The position numbers and the translations under genes are program-made. Source: Frankiales bacterium (GTDB taxonomy: Bacteria; Actinomycetota; Actinomycetes; S36-B12; CAIYMF01). Taken from it: a DNA stretch of 64,000 nt. The notes under the pieces were generated by a model. That model was given only the letters and a program-made list of their open reading frames with translations, was not told the DNA's origin and did no database searches. Position 1 is the stretch's first letter, and each line of letters starts with the position of its first letter. Of the stretch, positions 33,043-40,323 are shown piece after piece. Where the stretch lies: the NCBI GenBank assembly GCA_016125335.1, contig WGLY01000022.1, forward strand, positions 33,926 to 97,925, given 5' to 3'.

Positions 33043-33987
33043 ATGAGAGCGATGTGGAAGGGCTCGGTCGCCTTCGGGCTGGTCAACGTGCCCATCAAGC
33101 TGTACGCCGCGACCGAGGACCACGACGTCCGGTTCCACCAGGTGCACGCCGCCGACGGCGGGCGGATCAAGATGGTGCGCACCTGCAGCATCGACGGCCA
33201 GCCGGTGGAGTACAAGGACCTCGCCAAGGGCTACGAGACCGACAGCGGCCAGCTCGTCGTGATGGACGAGGCCGACTTCGAGGGGTTGCCGGTGCCCGGC
33301 GTCCGCGAGATCGAGGTGCTCGAGTTCGTCCCGAGCGACCAGGTCGACCCGCTGCTCTTCGACCGCAGCTACTACCTCGAGCCCGAGTCCAAGGCACTCA
33401 AGCCCTACGTGCTGCTGCGCGAGGCGCTCGAGCAGACCGATCGCACCGCGATCGTCCGCGTGGTGCTGCGCAACAAGTCCCAGCTCGCCGCGCTGCGCGT
33501 GCGGGGCGACGTCCTCGTGATGCAGACGATGCTCTGGCCGGACGAGGTGCGCGCGGCCGACTTCGGCGTGCTCGAGGGCGACGTCGAGATCCGCGAGCAG
33601 GAGCTTGCGATGGCGGCGTCGCTGGTCGACTCGCTCGCCTCGGACTTCGACCCCGCGCAGTACAAGGACGACTACCGCGAGGCGCTGCTGAAGGTGATCG
33701 AGGCCAAGGTGGCCGGGGGCGAGGGCGTCACCGCGCCGGAGCCGGCCTCGGACGGCGACACCGGCGACGGGCTCGTGGTGGACCTCATGGCCGCGCTGCG
33801 CGAGTCGGTGGAGCGCACGAAGGCCAGCCGGGCCGAGGCCCAGGAGAGCGCGCCTGCCAAGCCCGCCCCGCGCAAGCGCGCCGCCTCCTCGAGCAAGGCC
33901 CCGGCGGGCAGCGCCCGCAAGAGCACCTCGAAGAAGGCCTCCGAGGCGGAGCCGGAGAAGGCGAAGGCCCGTCGCCGCTCGGCCTGA
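33043..33987 (+). CDS. ku: Ku protein, non-homologous end joining
   Basis: The protein is 314 aa, typical of bacterial Ku with a C-terminal extension. It opens MRAMWKGSVAFGLVNVPIKLYAA, the standard bacterial Ku core entry, and runs the core to about residue 255. The last about 60 residues are a Lys/Ala/Ser-rich basic tail, the sort that aids DNA binding and bridging. AGGAGA precedes the ATG. It is divergent from the ligase-polymerase pair across 80 bp, making a complete two-component NHEJ cassette. Expression could be coordinated from this short shared promoter region. Confidence 0.95.
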   Translation: MRAMWKGSVAFGLVNVPIKLYAATEDHDVRFHQVHAADGGRIKMVRTCSIDGQPVEYKDLAKGYETDSGQLVVMDEADFEGLPVPGVREIEVLEFVPSDQVDPLLFDRSYYLEPESKALKPYVLLREALEQTDRTAIVRVVLRNKSQLAALRVRGDVLVMQTMLWPDEVRAADFGVLEGDVEIREQELAMAASLVDSLASDFDPAQYKDDYREALLKVIEAKVAGGEGVTAPEPASDGDTGDGLVVDLMAALRESVERTKASRAEAQESAPAKPAPRKRAASSSKAPAGSARKSTSKKASEAEPEKAKARRRSA

Positions 33988-34071
33988 GCGTCGTACAGTC
34001 GGCGGCGTCCCTGCGGGGCAGCGTCCGCGCCGCCGGCCGCGACGACGCCCCGCCGTCCGCCGGGGAGAGCC

Positions 34072-35115
34072 GTGTACGTCCTCAACGCCTGGTACGTCGC
34101 CGCGTGGTCGACCGAGGTCACGCGGGAGCCGGCCCGCCGCGTGGTGTGCGAGATCCCGCTGGTGCTCTACCGCACGCTCGACGGCCGTGCCGTCGTGCTC
34201 GAGGACCGCTGCCCGCACCGCGCCTACCCGCTCTCCGCGGGGCGACTGGTGGGCGACGACATCGAGTGCGGCTACCACGGCTTCACCTTCGACTGCCACG
34301 GTGCCTGCGTGCGGGTGCCGGCGCAGGAGATCATCCCGCGGCGCACCGTCGTGCGCTCCTTCCCCGTCGTCGAGAAGGACGGCTGGGTGTGGGTGTGGAC
34401 CGGTGACGCCGAGCGCGCCGACACGGCCAAGGTGCCGGACACGCACTGGATGGCCGACCCGGAGTGGGCCACCGTCACCCACTCGTTCCACTTCGACTGC
34501 CGCGCCGAGCTGATCCACGACAACCTGCTCGACCTCACGCACGAGTCGTTCATCCACACCTCGACGGTCGGGGACGACTACATCTACAAGCACGGGATCA
34601 CCGTCGTCGTCGACGGCGACGTCGTCTCGGCCGACCGCCTGATGCCCGGCGTCGCCGCTCCTCCCCTCTACGCCTCGACGATGCGGCTCGAGGGGCTCTG
34701 GGACCGCTTCCACTGCACGGAGTTCCACGCGCCGAGCTTCCACGTGCTGCACTCCGGCATCACCGGGCAGGGGCGCCCGCGCGAGGAGGGCTACCTCATC
34801 AAGGTGATGAACGGCATCACCCCGATCGACGCGCACAACAGCCACTACTTCTACGCGTTCTCGCGCAACTTCGGCGTCGACCAGCAGTGGGCCACCGACG
34901 AGCTGGTCGAGGGTCTGCGCGTGGTTCTCCAGGAGGACGCCGACGCCCTGGCGCTCCAGGAGATCGGCATGCAGTCCCGGCCGCCGGGCGAGTTCGACGT
35001 CCTCATCGCGCAGGACGCCGGGGTGGCGAAGGCCCGCAAGGTGATGGCCCGCCTGCTCGCGGCGGAGCGGCAGGGCACGCTCACCGCCGCCGACCTCGAG
35101 TCCGCGACGTCGTGA
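34072..35115 (+). CDS. Rieske non-heme iron oxygenase, vanillate O-demethylase oxygenase-like (VanA)
   Basis: The protein is 347 aa. The N-terminal Rieske [2Fe-2S] site is CPHRAYPLSAGRLVGDDIEC followed by GYHGF, giving Cys-x-His and Cys-x2-His; the catalytic mononuclear iron site is ELIHDNLLDLTHESFIH (2-His with distal Asp). The general fold and length match VanA and related aromatic O-demethylases. GTG 34072 follows GGGGAGAGCC. TACAGT around 33994 may be its -10. Neighbours are a small protein of unknown function and a ferredoxin-type reductase, a plausible electron-transfer partner set, but no VanB-type reductase or ferredoxin gene is present. Confidence 0.88.
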   Translation: MYVLNAWYVAAWSTEVTREPARRVVCEIPLVLYRTLDGRAVVLEDRCPHRAYPLSAGRLVGDDIECGYHGFTFDCHGACVRVPAQEIIPRRTVVRSFPVVEKDGWVWVWTGDAERADTAKVPDTHWMADPEWATVTHSFHFDCRAELIHDNLLDLTHESFIHTSTVGDDYIYKHGITVVVDGDVVSADRLMPGVAAPPLYASTMRLEGLWDRFHCTEFHAPSFHVLHSGITGQGRPREEGYLIKVMNGITPIDAHNSHYFYAFSRNFGVDQQWATDELVEGLRVVLQEDADALALQEIGMQSRPPGEFDVLIAQDAGVAKARKVMARLLAAERQGTLTAADLESATS

Positions 35116-35134
35116 GCCGGGGCGGCGCACGCCC

Positions 35135-35593
35135 GTGCAGCTGATCCTGCGCGGCGCCGCGCGGACGCTCGGCGCGGCCGGCTCGGTGGTGCTGGCCGCC
35201 AGCCCGGACAGCCTCGCGCGCCAGCCGTGGCAGTGGGACGTGCGCGTAGCGCGGGAGCCGGTGGGCGTGTCGGTGGCCGCCGACGGCGCCGGCATCGGAC
35301 CCCACCACGTGTGCGTGCGCCACGACGCCGCCGCCGTGGACGTGGACCTGCGCGCGGTCCGGCTGGGGCCGGCGCCGGCCCGGCTCGAGCGACCGTCGGC
35401 GCGGCTGTGGGTGGCCGTCGTCGAGCAGGGCGTCGTTGTGCACGGTGCCTTCGCGCTCGACCCCGGCGACGTCGTGGTGTGGGAGGGAGACGACCCCGAG
35501 GACGTCCGGCTCGAACCCGCGGAAGGCGCCGCGCTGCTGGTCGTGGCCGACCTGGGGCGCACCGACGGGCAGGCCCTGCGCTGGGTGCCCTGA
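35135..35593 (+). CDS. Small protein of unknown function, possibly cupin-like
   Basis: The protein is 152 aa, not recognised. It starts MQLILRGAARTLGAAGSVVL and consists mostly of short hydrophobic beta strands separated by Gly/Pro/Asp turns (VVHGAFALDPGDVVVWEGDD, ALLVVADLGR), as in cupins or small beta-barrel proteins. There are no membrane segments. It follows the Rieske oxygenase by 19 bases and lies upstream of the ferredoxin reductase, so it may be a subunit or accessory of that oxygenase system. Confidence 0.65.
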   Translation: MQLILRGAARTLGAAGSVVLAASPDSLARQPWQWDVRVAREPVGVSVAADGAGIGPHHVCVRHDAAAVDVDLRAVRLGPAPARLERPSARLWVAVVEQGVVVHGAFALDPGDVVVWEGDDPEDVRLEPAEGAALLVVADLGRTDGQALRWVP

Positions 35594-35705
35594 GGCGGCC
35601 GGTGGCAGGCAGCCCGGCGCTGGGGCAGGGTGATCCCGTGCGCGACGCGTGTGAGCGCCTGACGCGCGGGTAGTGCGGGTCGACCAGCCAGACGGGAGGA
35701 CGGAC

Positions 35706-36935
35706 ATGGCGGACGTGCAGAGGGTCGTCGTGGTGGGGGGTGGCCTGGCCGCGGCGAAGACGGCGGAGTCGTTGCGCGCCAAGGGGTTCGCGGGGTCGAT
35801 CACGATCCTCGCAGAGGAGCGGCACCTGCCGTACGAGCGCCCCAACCTGTCCAAGGCGTACCTCCAGGGCGAGAAGGGCGTCGACAGCCTGTTCGTGCAC
35901 CCCGAGGACTGGTACGCCGAGAACGACGTCGACCTGCGCCGCGGCGTGCGGGCCGAGTCGCTCGACCGCGGGTCCCGCGCGGTGCTTCTGGGCGGCGGCG
36001 AGGAGGTCCCCTACGACGTGCTGGTGCTGGCCACCGGCTCGAGCCCGCGCACGCTCGACGTGCCGGGGGCCGACCTCGAGGGCGTGCTGGCGCTGCGGAC
36101 CCTCGACGACAGCGACCGCCTGCGCTCGGTGCTCGAGTCGGTGGCGCGGATCGTCGTCGTCGGTGCCGGGTGGATCGGTCTCGAGGCAGCGGCCGCCGCC
36201 CGCAAGGCGGGGGTGGACGTGACCGTCGTCGAGACGATGCCGCTCCCGCTCGAGCGCGTGCTCGGCCCGGAGATGGCGCAGGTGTTCGCCGACCTGCACC
36301 GCGAGAACGGCGTCGACCTGCGCACGGGAGTGGGCGTCGACTCGTTCGTCGGCGACGACGGGCGCGTGGTGGCGGTGCGCCTGGCCGACGGGACGGAGCT
36401 GGCGGCCGAGGCGGTGCTCGTGGGTGTGGGGATCACGCCCAACGTCGGGCTCGCGCAGGCCGCGGGCCTCGAGGTCGACAACGGGATCGTGGTCGACGAG
36501 CGGCTGCGCACGAGCGACCCCGCGGTGTACGCGGTGGGCGACGTCGCCAACGCCTGGCACCCGGTGCTGGGCCGCCGGCTGCGCGTGGAGCACTGGGCCA
36601 ACGCGCTCAACCAGCCCGGGGTGGCCGCAGCCGACATCGTGGGCGAGAAGGCCGCCTACGAGCGGCAGCCGTACTTCTACACCGACCAGTACGACCTCGG
36701 CATGGAGTACACCGGCTACGCCGAGCCCGGCGGCTACGACCGCGTGGTGGTGCGGGGCGACCTCGGTGCGCGCGAGTTCGTCGCGTTCTGGGTGAAGGAC
36801 GGGCACGTGCTCGCCGGCATGAACGTCAACGTGTGGGACGTCGTCGACGACATCAAGGCGCTCATCGCCGCGGACCACCCGATCGACCTCGACCGGCTCG
36901 CCGACCCCGACGCCCCCCTCGCCGACCTGGCCTGA
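35706..36935 (+). CDS. Ferredoxin/rubredoxin reductase-type FAD-dependent oxidoreductase
   Basis: The protein is 409 aa. FAD-binding VVVVGGGLAAAKTAESLRAKG is at the N-terminus, the NAD-binding Rossmann motif IVVVGAGWIGLEAAAAARKAGV at about residue 150, and the FAD-contact motif YAVGDVANAW near 280, followed by a C-terminal segment WKHG-like RVEHWANALNQPGVAA. This is the putidaredoxin-reductase/BphA4 class that moves electrons from NADH to a ferredoxin. ATG 35706 follows GGGAGGACGG. It comes 112 bases after the preceding unknown gene; it may supply the Rieske oxygenase through a ferredoxin encoded elsewhere. Confidence 0.9.
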   Translation: MADVQRVVVVGGGLAAAKTAESLRAKGFAGSITILAEERHLPYERPNLSKAYLQGEKGVDSLFVHPEDWYAENDVDLRRGVRAESLDRGSRAVLLGGGEEVPYDVLVLATGSSPRTLDVPGADLEGVLALRTLDDSDRLRSVLESVARIVVVGAGWIGLEAAAAARKAGVDVTVVETMPLPLERVLGPEMAQVFADLHRENGVDLRTGVGVDSFVGDDGRVVAVRLADGTELAAEAVLVGVGITPNVGLAQAAGLEVDNGIVVDERLRTSDPAVYAVGDVANAWHPVLGRRLRVEHWANALNQPGVAAADIVGEKAAYERQPYFYTDQYDLGMEYTGYAEPGGYDRVVVRGDLGAREFVAFWVKDGHVLAGMNVNVWDVVDDIKALIAADHPIDLDRLADPDAPLADLA

Positions 36936-36974
36936 CCCCGTCGCTCCCCCGCGTCGCCGCCCGGGAGCACGGAT

Positions 36975-37027
36975 CCGCCGGCCGGTCTCCACGGCCTGCG
37001 GCAGTTCCGTGCGGTCCCGGCCGGCGG
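36975..37027 (+). terminator. Hairpin after the ferredoxin reductase gene
   Basis: Perfect 11-bp arms CCGCCGGCCGG (36975-36985) and CCGGCCGGCGG (37017-37027) enclose 31 bases with their own short pairings. It starts about 40 bases after the stop at 36935 and lies before the SulP promoter. Confidence 0.5.
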
Positions 37028-37073
37028 GGCTGAGGGCCACGCGTCGCGGCGGGCGTCGTCGGGGCCGCCGGCG

Positions 37074-37079
37074 GTAGCG
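37074..37079 (+). promoter_or_regulatory. Candidate -10 element of the SulP gene
   Basis: TAGCGT lies about 95 bases before the chosen GTG at 37173, with no obvious -35. A leader of roughly 85-90 nt would result. Confidence 0.35.
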
Positions 37080-37172
37080 TGCGCGCGTCGGGAGCCCGCG
37101 ACCCGACGACGTCGCGCCGCGGGCCGCGGCGGTGGCCCCGGTGGCTGCCGGCCGGTGCGAGCGGAGGCCGCG

Positions 37173-38894
37173 GTGTCGATCGCCGACCTGGACTCGCCGC
37201 AGGAGCGGCCGCGCTGGCTGGCGCCCTCGCTGCGCGGCTACCAGGCGGGCTACGCGGGCCGCGACGTCGTCGCGGGGCTGGTGCTCTCCGCCCTGCTCGT
37301 GCCGCAGGGCATGGCCTACGCCGAGCTGGCCGGCCTCCCGGCCGTGACCGGCCTGTACACGTCGGTCCTGTGCCTGCTCGGCTATGCCGCGGTGGGCACC
37401 TCGCGGGTGCTGGTGCTCGGCCCCGACTCCGCCCTGGGCCCGATGATCGCCGCGACGATCCTGCCGCTTCAGGCCGCGGGCGGCGACCCGGCGCGGGCGG
37501 TGGTGCTCGCCTCGGCGCTCGCCGTGATCACCGGCGTCGTCATGCTCGGCGCGGGGCTCGGCCGGCTCGGCTTCGTGGCCGACCTGCTGTCCAAGCCGAC
37601 GATCCGCGGCTACATGAACGGGCTCGCGCTCACGATCGTGGTGGGCCAGCTGCCCAAGCTGCTCGGCTTCTCGGTGGACGCCGACACCTTCCTCGGCGAG
37701 GTGCGCGCCGTCGCCGTCGCACTGGCCGACGGCGCGGTGGTCGCCGCGGCGGCGGGGATCGGGCTGCTCTCCCTCGCGGTGCTGCTGGTGCTCAACCGGT
37801 GGCTGCCGAAGGTGCCCTCGGTGCTCGTCGCCGCCCTGCTCGCGATGCTGGTGAGCGTCGTCGCCGACCTTGCGGGGCGCGGCGTGAGCACGATCGGCGT
37901 GCTGCCGGAGGGGCTGCCGGCCTTCACGGTGCCCCGCGTGGGCATGACCGACCTCGGCGTGCTCGTCGTCGGCGGCGTGAGCATCGCGCTGGTGGCGCTG
38001 GCCGACACGATCTCCACCGCGACCTCGTTCGCCGACCGTCAGGGGGCGGTGGTGGACGGCGACCGCGAGATGGTCGGGATCGGCGTCGCCAACATCGCGG
38101 CCGGGCTGTTCCAGGGCTTCCCGGTGAGCACCAGCGCCTCGCGCACGGCCGTGGCGGAGCAGGCCGGCTCGCGCAGCCAGGTCTCCGGCCTCGTGGGCGC
38201 CGTGATGATCGCGCTGATGCTCGTGGTCGCCCCCGGGCTGCTCGCGCCGCTGCCGCAGCCCACGCTCGGCGCCATCGTCATCGCCGCGGCCCTCTCGCTC
38301 GCCGACGTGCCCGCGACGGTGCGCCTCTACCACCAGCGCAAGACCGACTTCTGGCTGAGCATGTCCGCGTTCCTCGGCGTCGCGCTGCTCGGGGTGCTGC
38401 CGGGCATCGTGCTCGCGATCGCGCTCTCGGTGGCCAACGTCTTCCGGCGCATCTGGATGCCCTACCGCACGGAGCTGGGCCGATCGCCCGGCACCCGCGG
38501 ACTGCACGACGTGCGCATGTACCCGGACGCGCAGCGCCTCCCCGGTTGCGTGGTGATCCGCTTCGACGCGCCGCTCATCTTCGCCAACGCCGGGACCTTC
38601 CGCGAGACCGTCGTCGCCGCCGTACGCCGCGACCCGCGCCCCTCGTGGGTCGTCGTCGCGGCGGAGCCGATCACCGACGTCGACACCACGGCCTGCGACA
38701 TGCTCGAGGACCTCGTGCCCGACCTCGAGACGGTGGGCGTCCACCTCGTGTTCGCCGAGCTCAAGGACGTGGTGCGCAGCAAGCTGCACGACTACGGCCT
38801 GCACCGCACGGTCGGCGACGACCGCTTCTTCCCGACGACGCACGCCGCGGTGGACGCCTACCAGGAGCTCACCGGCGAGCAGTGGACCGACTGA
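37173..38894 (+). CDS. SulP-family inorganic anion transporter with STAS domain
   Basis: The protein is 573 aa. The N-terminal part reads LSALLVPQGMAYAELAGLPAVTGLYTS, the SulP signature, and about 10-12 membrane segments follow. A family-typical GRLGFVADLLSKPTIRGYMNG is in the middle, with FPVSTSASRTAVAEQAGS later. From about residue 440 to 560 is a STAS domain (VVIRFDAPLIFANAGTF, ADVDTTACDML-like segment TDVDTTACDMLEDLV). It carries sulphate, bicarbonate or another anion by symport. GGAGG five bases before GTG 37173 favours this start over the in-frame GTG six codons upstream. Confidence 0.92.
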   Translation: MSIADLDSPQERPRWLAPSLRGYQAGYAGRDVVAGLVLSALLVPQGMAYAELAGLPAVTGLYTSVLCLLGYAAVGTSRVLVLGPDSALGPMIAATILPLQAAGGDPARAVVLASALAVITGVVMLGAGLGRLGFVADLLSKPTIRGYMNGLALTIVVGQLPKLLGFSVDADTFLGEVRAVAVALADGAVVAAAAGIGLLSLAVLLVLNRWLPKVPSVLVAALLAMLVSVVADLAGRGVSTIGVLPEGLPAFTVPRVGMTDLGVLVVGGVSIALVALADTISTATSFADRQGAVVDGDREMVGIGVANIAAGLFQGFPVSTSASRTAVAEQAGSRSQVSGLVGAVMIALMLVVAPGLLAPLPQPTLGAIVIAAALSLADVPATVRLYHQRKTDFWLSMSAFLGVALLGVLPGIVLAIALSVANVFRRIWMPYRTELGRSPGTRGLHDVRMYPDAQRLPGCVVIRFDAPLIFANAGTFRETVVAAVRRDPRPSWVVVAAEPITDVDTTACDMLEDLVPDLETVGVHLVFAELKDVVRSKLHDYGLHRTVGDDRFFPTTHAAVDAYQELTGEQWTD

Positions 38895-38942
38895 GCCGCA
38901 GCTCGGTCGCGCCGGCACGTTTCCCTACTCGCGGATCCCGCC

Positions 38943-38968
38943 ACGGCGGTGACCACCGTCACCGCCGT
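38943..38968 (+). terminator. Hairpin after SulP gene
   Basis: ACGGCGGTGAC (38943-38953) and GTCACCGCCGT (38958-38968) pair perfectly around the 4-base loop CACC, 48 bases after the SulP stop. Confidence 0.7.
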
Positions 38969-39113
38969 CGACAGGCTGCTCACCGTGATGGGCACTACAC
39001 GTCTGGCCCACTAGAGGCGCCGTCTTCCGCGGGGCCCGGCTGCGCGCCCCTCCCGGCCGGCGGCCAGAAGTGGCACAGTGGCAGCACCGTCCTCTATCCG
39101 CGGGAGGCTCGCC

Positions 39114-39737
39114 GTGCCGCGACGCACCGCTCTGCTGGCCGCTCTACCGCTCCTGCTGCTCACCACGGCCTGCTCCGGGACCGCGACGTCGACGGCGACG
39201 ACCACCGTCACCGCGACGGCCACGACCACCGTCACAGCGACCGCGACCGCGACGGCCACCGTCACGGCGTCGCCCAGCTCGACGGCGACGGTGGTCTCCG
39301 TCACCCGGTGCACCGTGGCGCACCTGACGCTCACGCTCGGACCGGCCGACGGCACCGCCGGCAGCATCTACCGGCCGATCATCTTCACCAACAAGGGCTC
39401 CAGCACGTGCAAGCTCGCCGGCCACCCGGGAGTGTCGTTCGTGGCCTTCGGGTCGAGCGCGCAGGTGGGCGCTGCCGCGGCGCACAGCGCCCAGCCGCCG
39501 ACGACCACCGTCACGCTGGCCCCGGGAGCCAAGGCGTCGGCGCTGCTGCGCACCGTCGACTACGGGAACTTCGGCGCCTCGGCATGCGCGGCCGTGTCCG
39601 TCCGGGGGCTGCGCGTGTACCCGCCCGGGAGCACGGTGTCCGTCATCGTCGCGCTGCCGTCGGGCTCGAAGGCCTGCTCGACGATGGTGTCCCAGCTCAG
39701 CATCGGCGCCGTCGTGGCGGGCTCCACCGGTCAGTGA
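39114..39737 (+). CDS. DUF4232-type lipoprotein with Thr/Ala repeat linker
   Basis: The protein is 207 aa. It begins VPRRTALLAALPLLLLTTAC, a short signal peptide with a lipobox-like TTAC whose Cys would be lipidated, so it is likely a membrane-anchored extracellular lipoprotein. It continues with about 40 residues almost only Thr, Ala, Val and Ser, encoded by 24-bp tandem copies. The C-terminal domain (CTVAHLTLTLGPADGTAGS, FTNKGSSTCKLAGHPGVSFV, and four more Cys) matches the DUF4232 pattern of beta strands with two probable disulphides. GTG 39114 follows GGGAGGC. Function unknown. Confidence 0.75.
   Translation: MPRRTALLAALPLLLLTTACSGTATSTATTTVTATATTTVTATATATATVTASPSSTATVVSVTRCTVAHLTLTLGPADGTAGSIYRPIIFTNKGSSTCKLAGHPGVSFVAFGSSAQVGAAAAHSAQPPTTTVTLAPGAKASALLRTVDYGNFGASACAAVSVRGLRVYPPGSTVSVIVALPSGSKACSTMVSQLSIGAVVAGSTGQ
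39198..39245 (+). repeat. 24-bp tandem repeat in lipoprotein linker
   Basis: The 14-base core ACGACCACCGTCAC occurs at 39198-39211 and again at 39222-39235, a 24-base period encoding Thr/Val/Ala-rich octapeptides; a degenerate third copy follows. Copy number in multiples of 24 keeps the reading frame. Confidence 0.6.
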
Positions 39738-39838
39738 CGCACGCCGTGCGGATCCCTCGGCACGGCCTGCTGGCATGATCTGACCGTCACGGGTCGGTTC
39801 GTCTCCGGAGGGATGTCCGGGCTGATGCCGCACGTGCC

Positions 39839-39911
39839 GGGCCGTTAGCTCAACTGGCAGAGCAGCGGACTTTTAATCCGCGGGTTCCGGGTTCGATCCC
39901 CGGGCGGCCCA
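39839..39911 (+). tRNA. tRNA-Lys, anticodon TTT
   Basis: A 73-base cloverleaf can be read: acceptor GGGCCGT pairs with GCGGCCC (39904-39910), D arm GCTC/GAGC, anticodon stem GCGGA/TCCGC with loop CTTTTAA giving anticodon TTT (reads AAA/AAG, Lys), variable loop, and T arm CCGGG/CCCGG with TTCGATC loop. The discriminator is A39911 and the CCA is not fully encoded. It is flanked by protein genes on the same strand. Confidence 0.93.
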
Positions 39912-40323
39912 CCTGCCTCGACGTCGCGCCTCGGCTGATGCGTGAGGATCCGTCGCGGCTGGTCCTGCCCTCCTCCCCAGAGCATGCGAAGCCGGTCCCG
40001 ATCCTCGAGCCGACCCGGTGCGAGCTGGCCGCGGTCGATCCCCAGCTCGGCCAGCGTTCGCCGGAAGGCCTGGGCCAAGGACTCCTCGTCACGCTGGATC
40101 ACGGGTGCGGGGATCCGCGCTGGAGCAGCTGCCGCTCGCCGCCGTGCAGGGACCGCCGTGCACCGGTTCCCGCTGAGCAGGGCCGAGCGCGAGTCCCGCC
40201 GGCCGTGCTCGCGCATCCGTGGGGCCTGACCGGCGCCGGCAGGGCAGGGTGGGCGCAGGAACCGACGACCGACAGGATGGGACCCGACCAGCCAGGGCAC
40301 CGGCCCGGCACGAGAGGACGTTC
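39912..40323. other. 412-bp region after tRNA-Lys with no convincing gene
   Basis: No confident gene is seen. A minus-strand frame across about 39960-40130 contains RDEESLAQAFRRTLAELGID, which looks more protein-like than its surroundings, but it runs into the antisense of the tRNA gene and has no good start, so it may be a decayed fragment. No integrase or attachment-site repeat of the tRNA 3' end was found within the window. Confidence 0.35.

Noticed and set aside
34851..38918. 1355-codon minus-strand open frame opposite the Rieske, reductase and SulP genes
   Set aside because: His/Arg/Gly-rich composition with no recognisable domain; shadow of three well-supported plus-strand genes.
39839..39911. 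tRNA-Lys as an occupied attachment site
   Set aside because: No integrase and no second copy of the tRNA 3' end inside the window; neighbouring genes (trehalose operon) look like ordinary chromosome.
39845..40300. 151-codon minus-strand frame ending GDRTRNPRIKSPLLCQLS
   Set aside because: The carboxyl end is the antisense of the tRNA-Lys gene, a common false gene call; only the middle part might be a decayed fragment.
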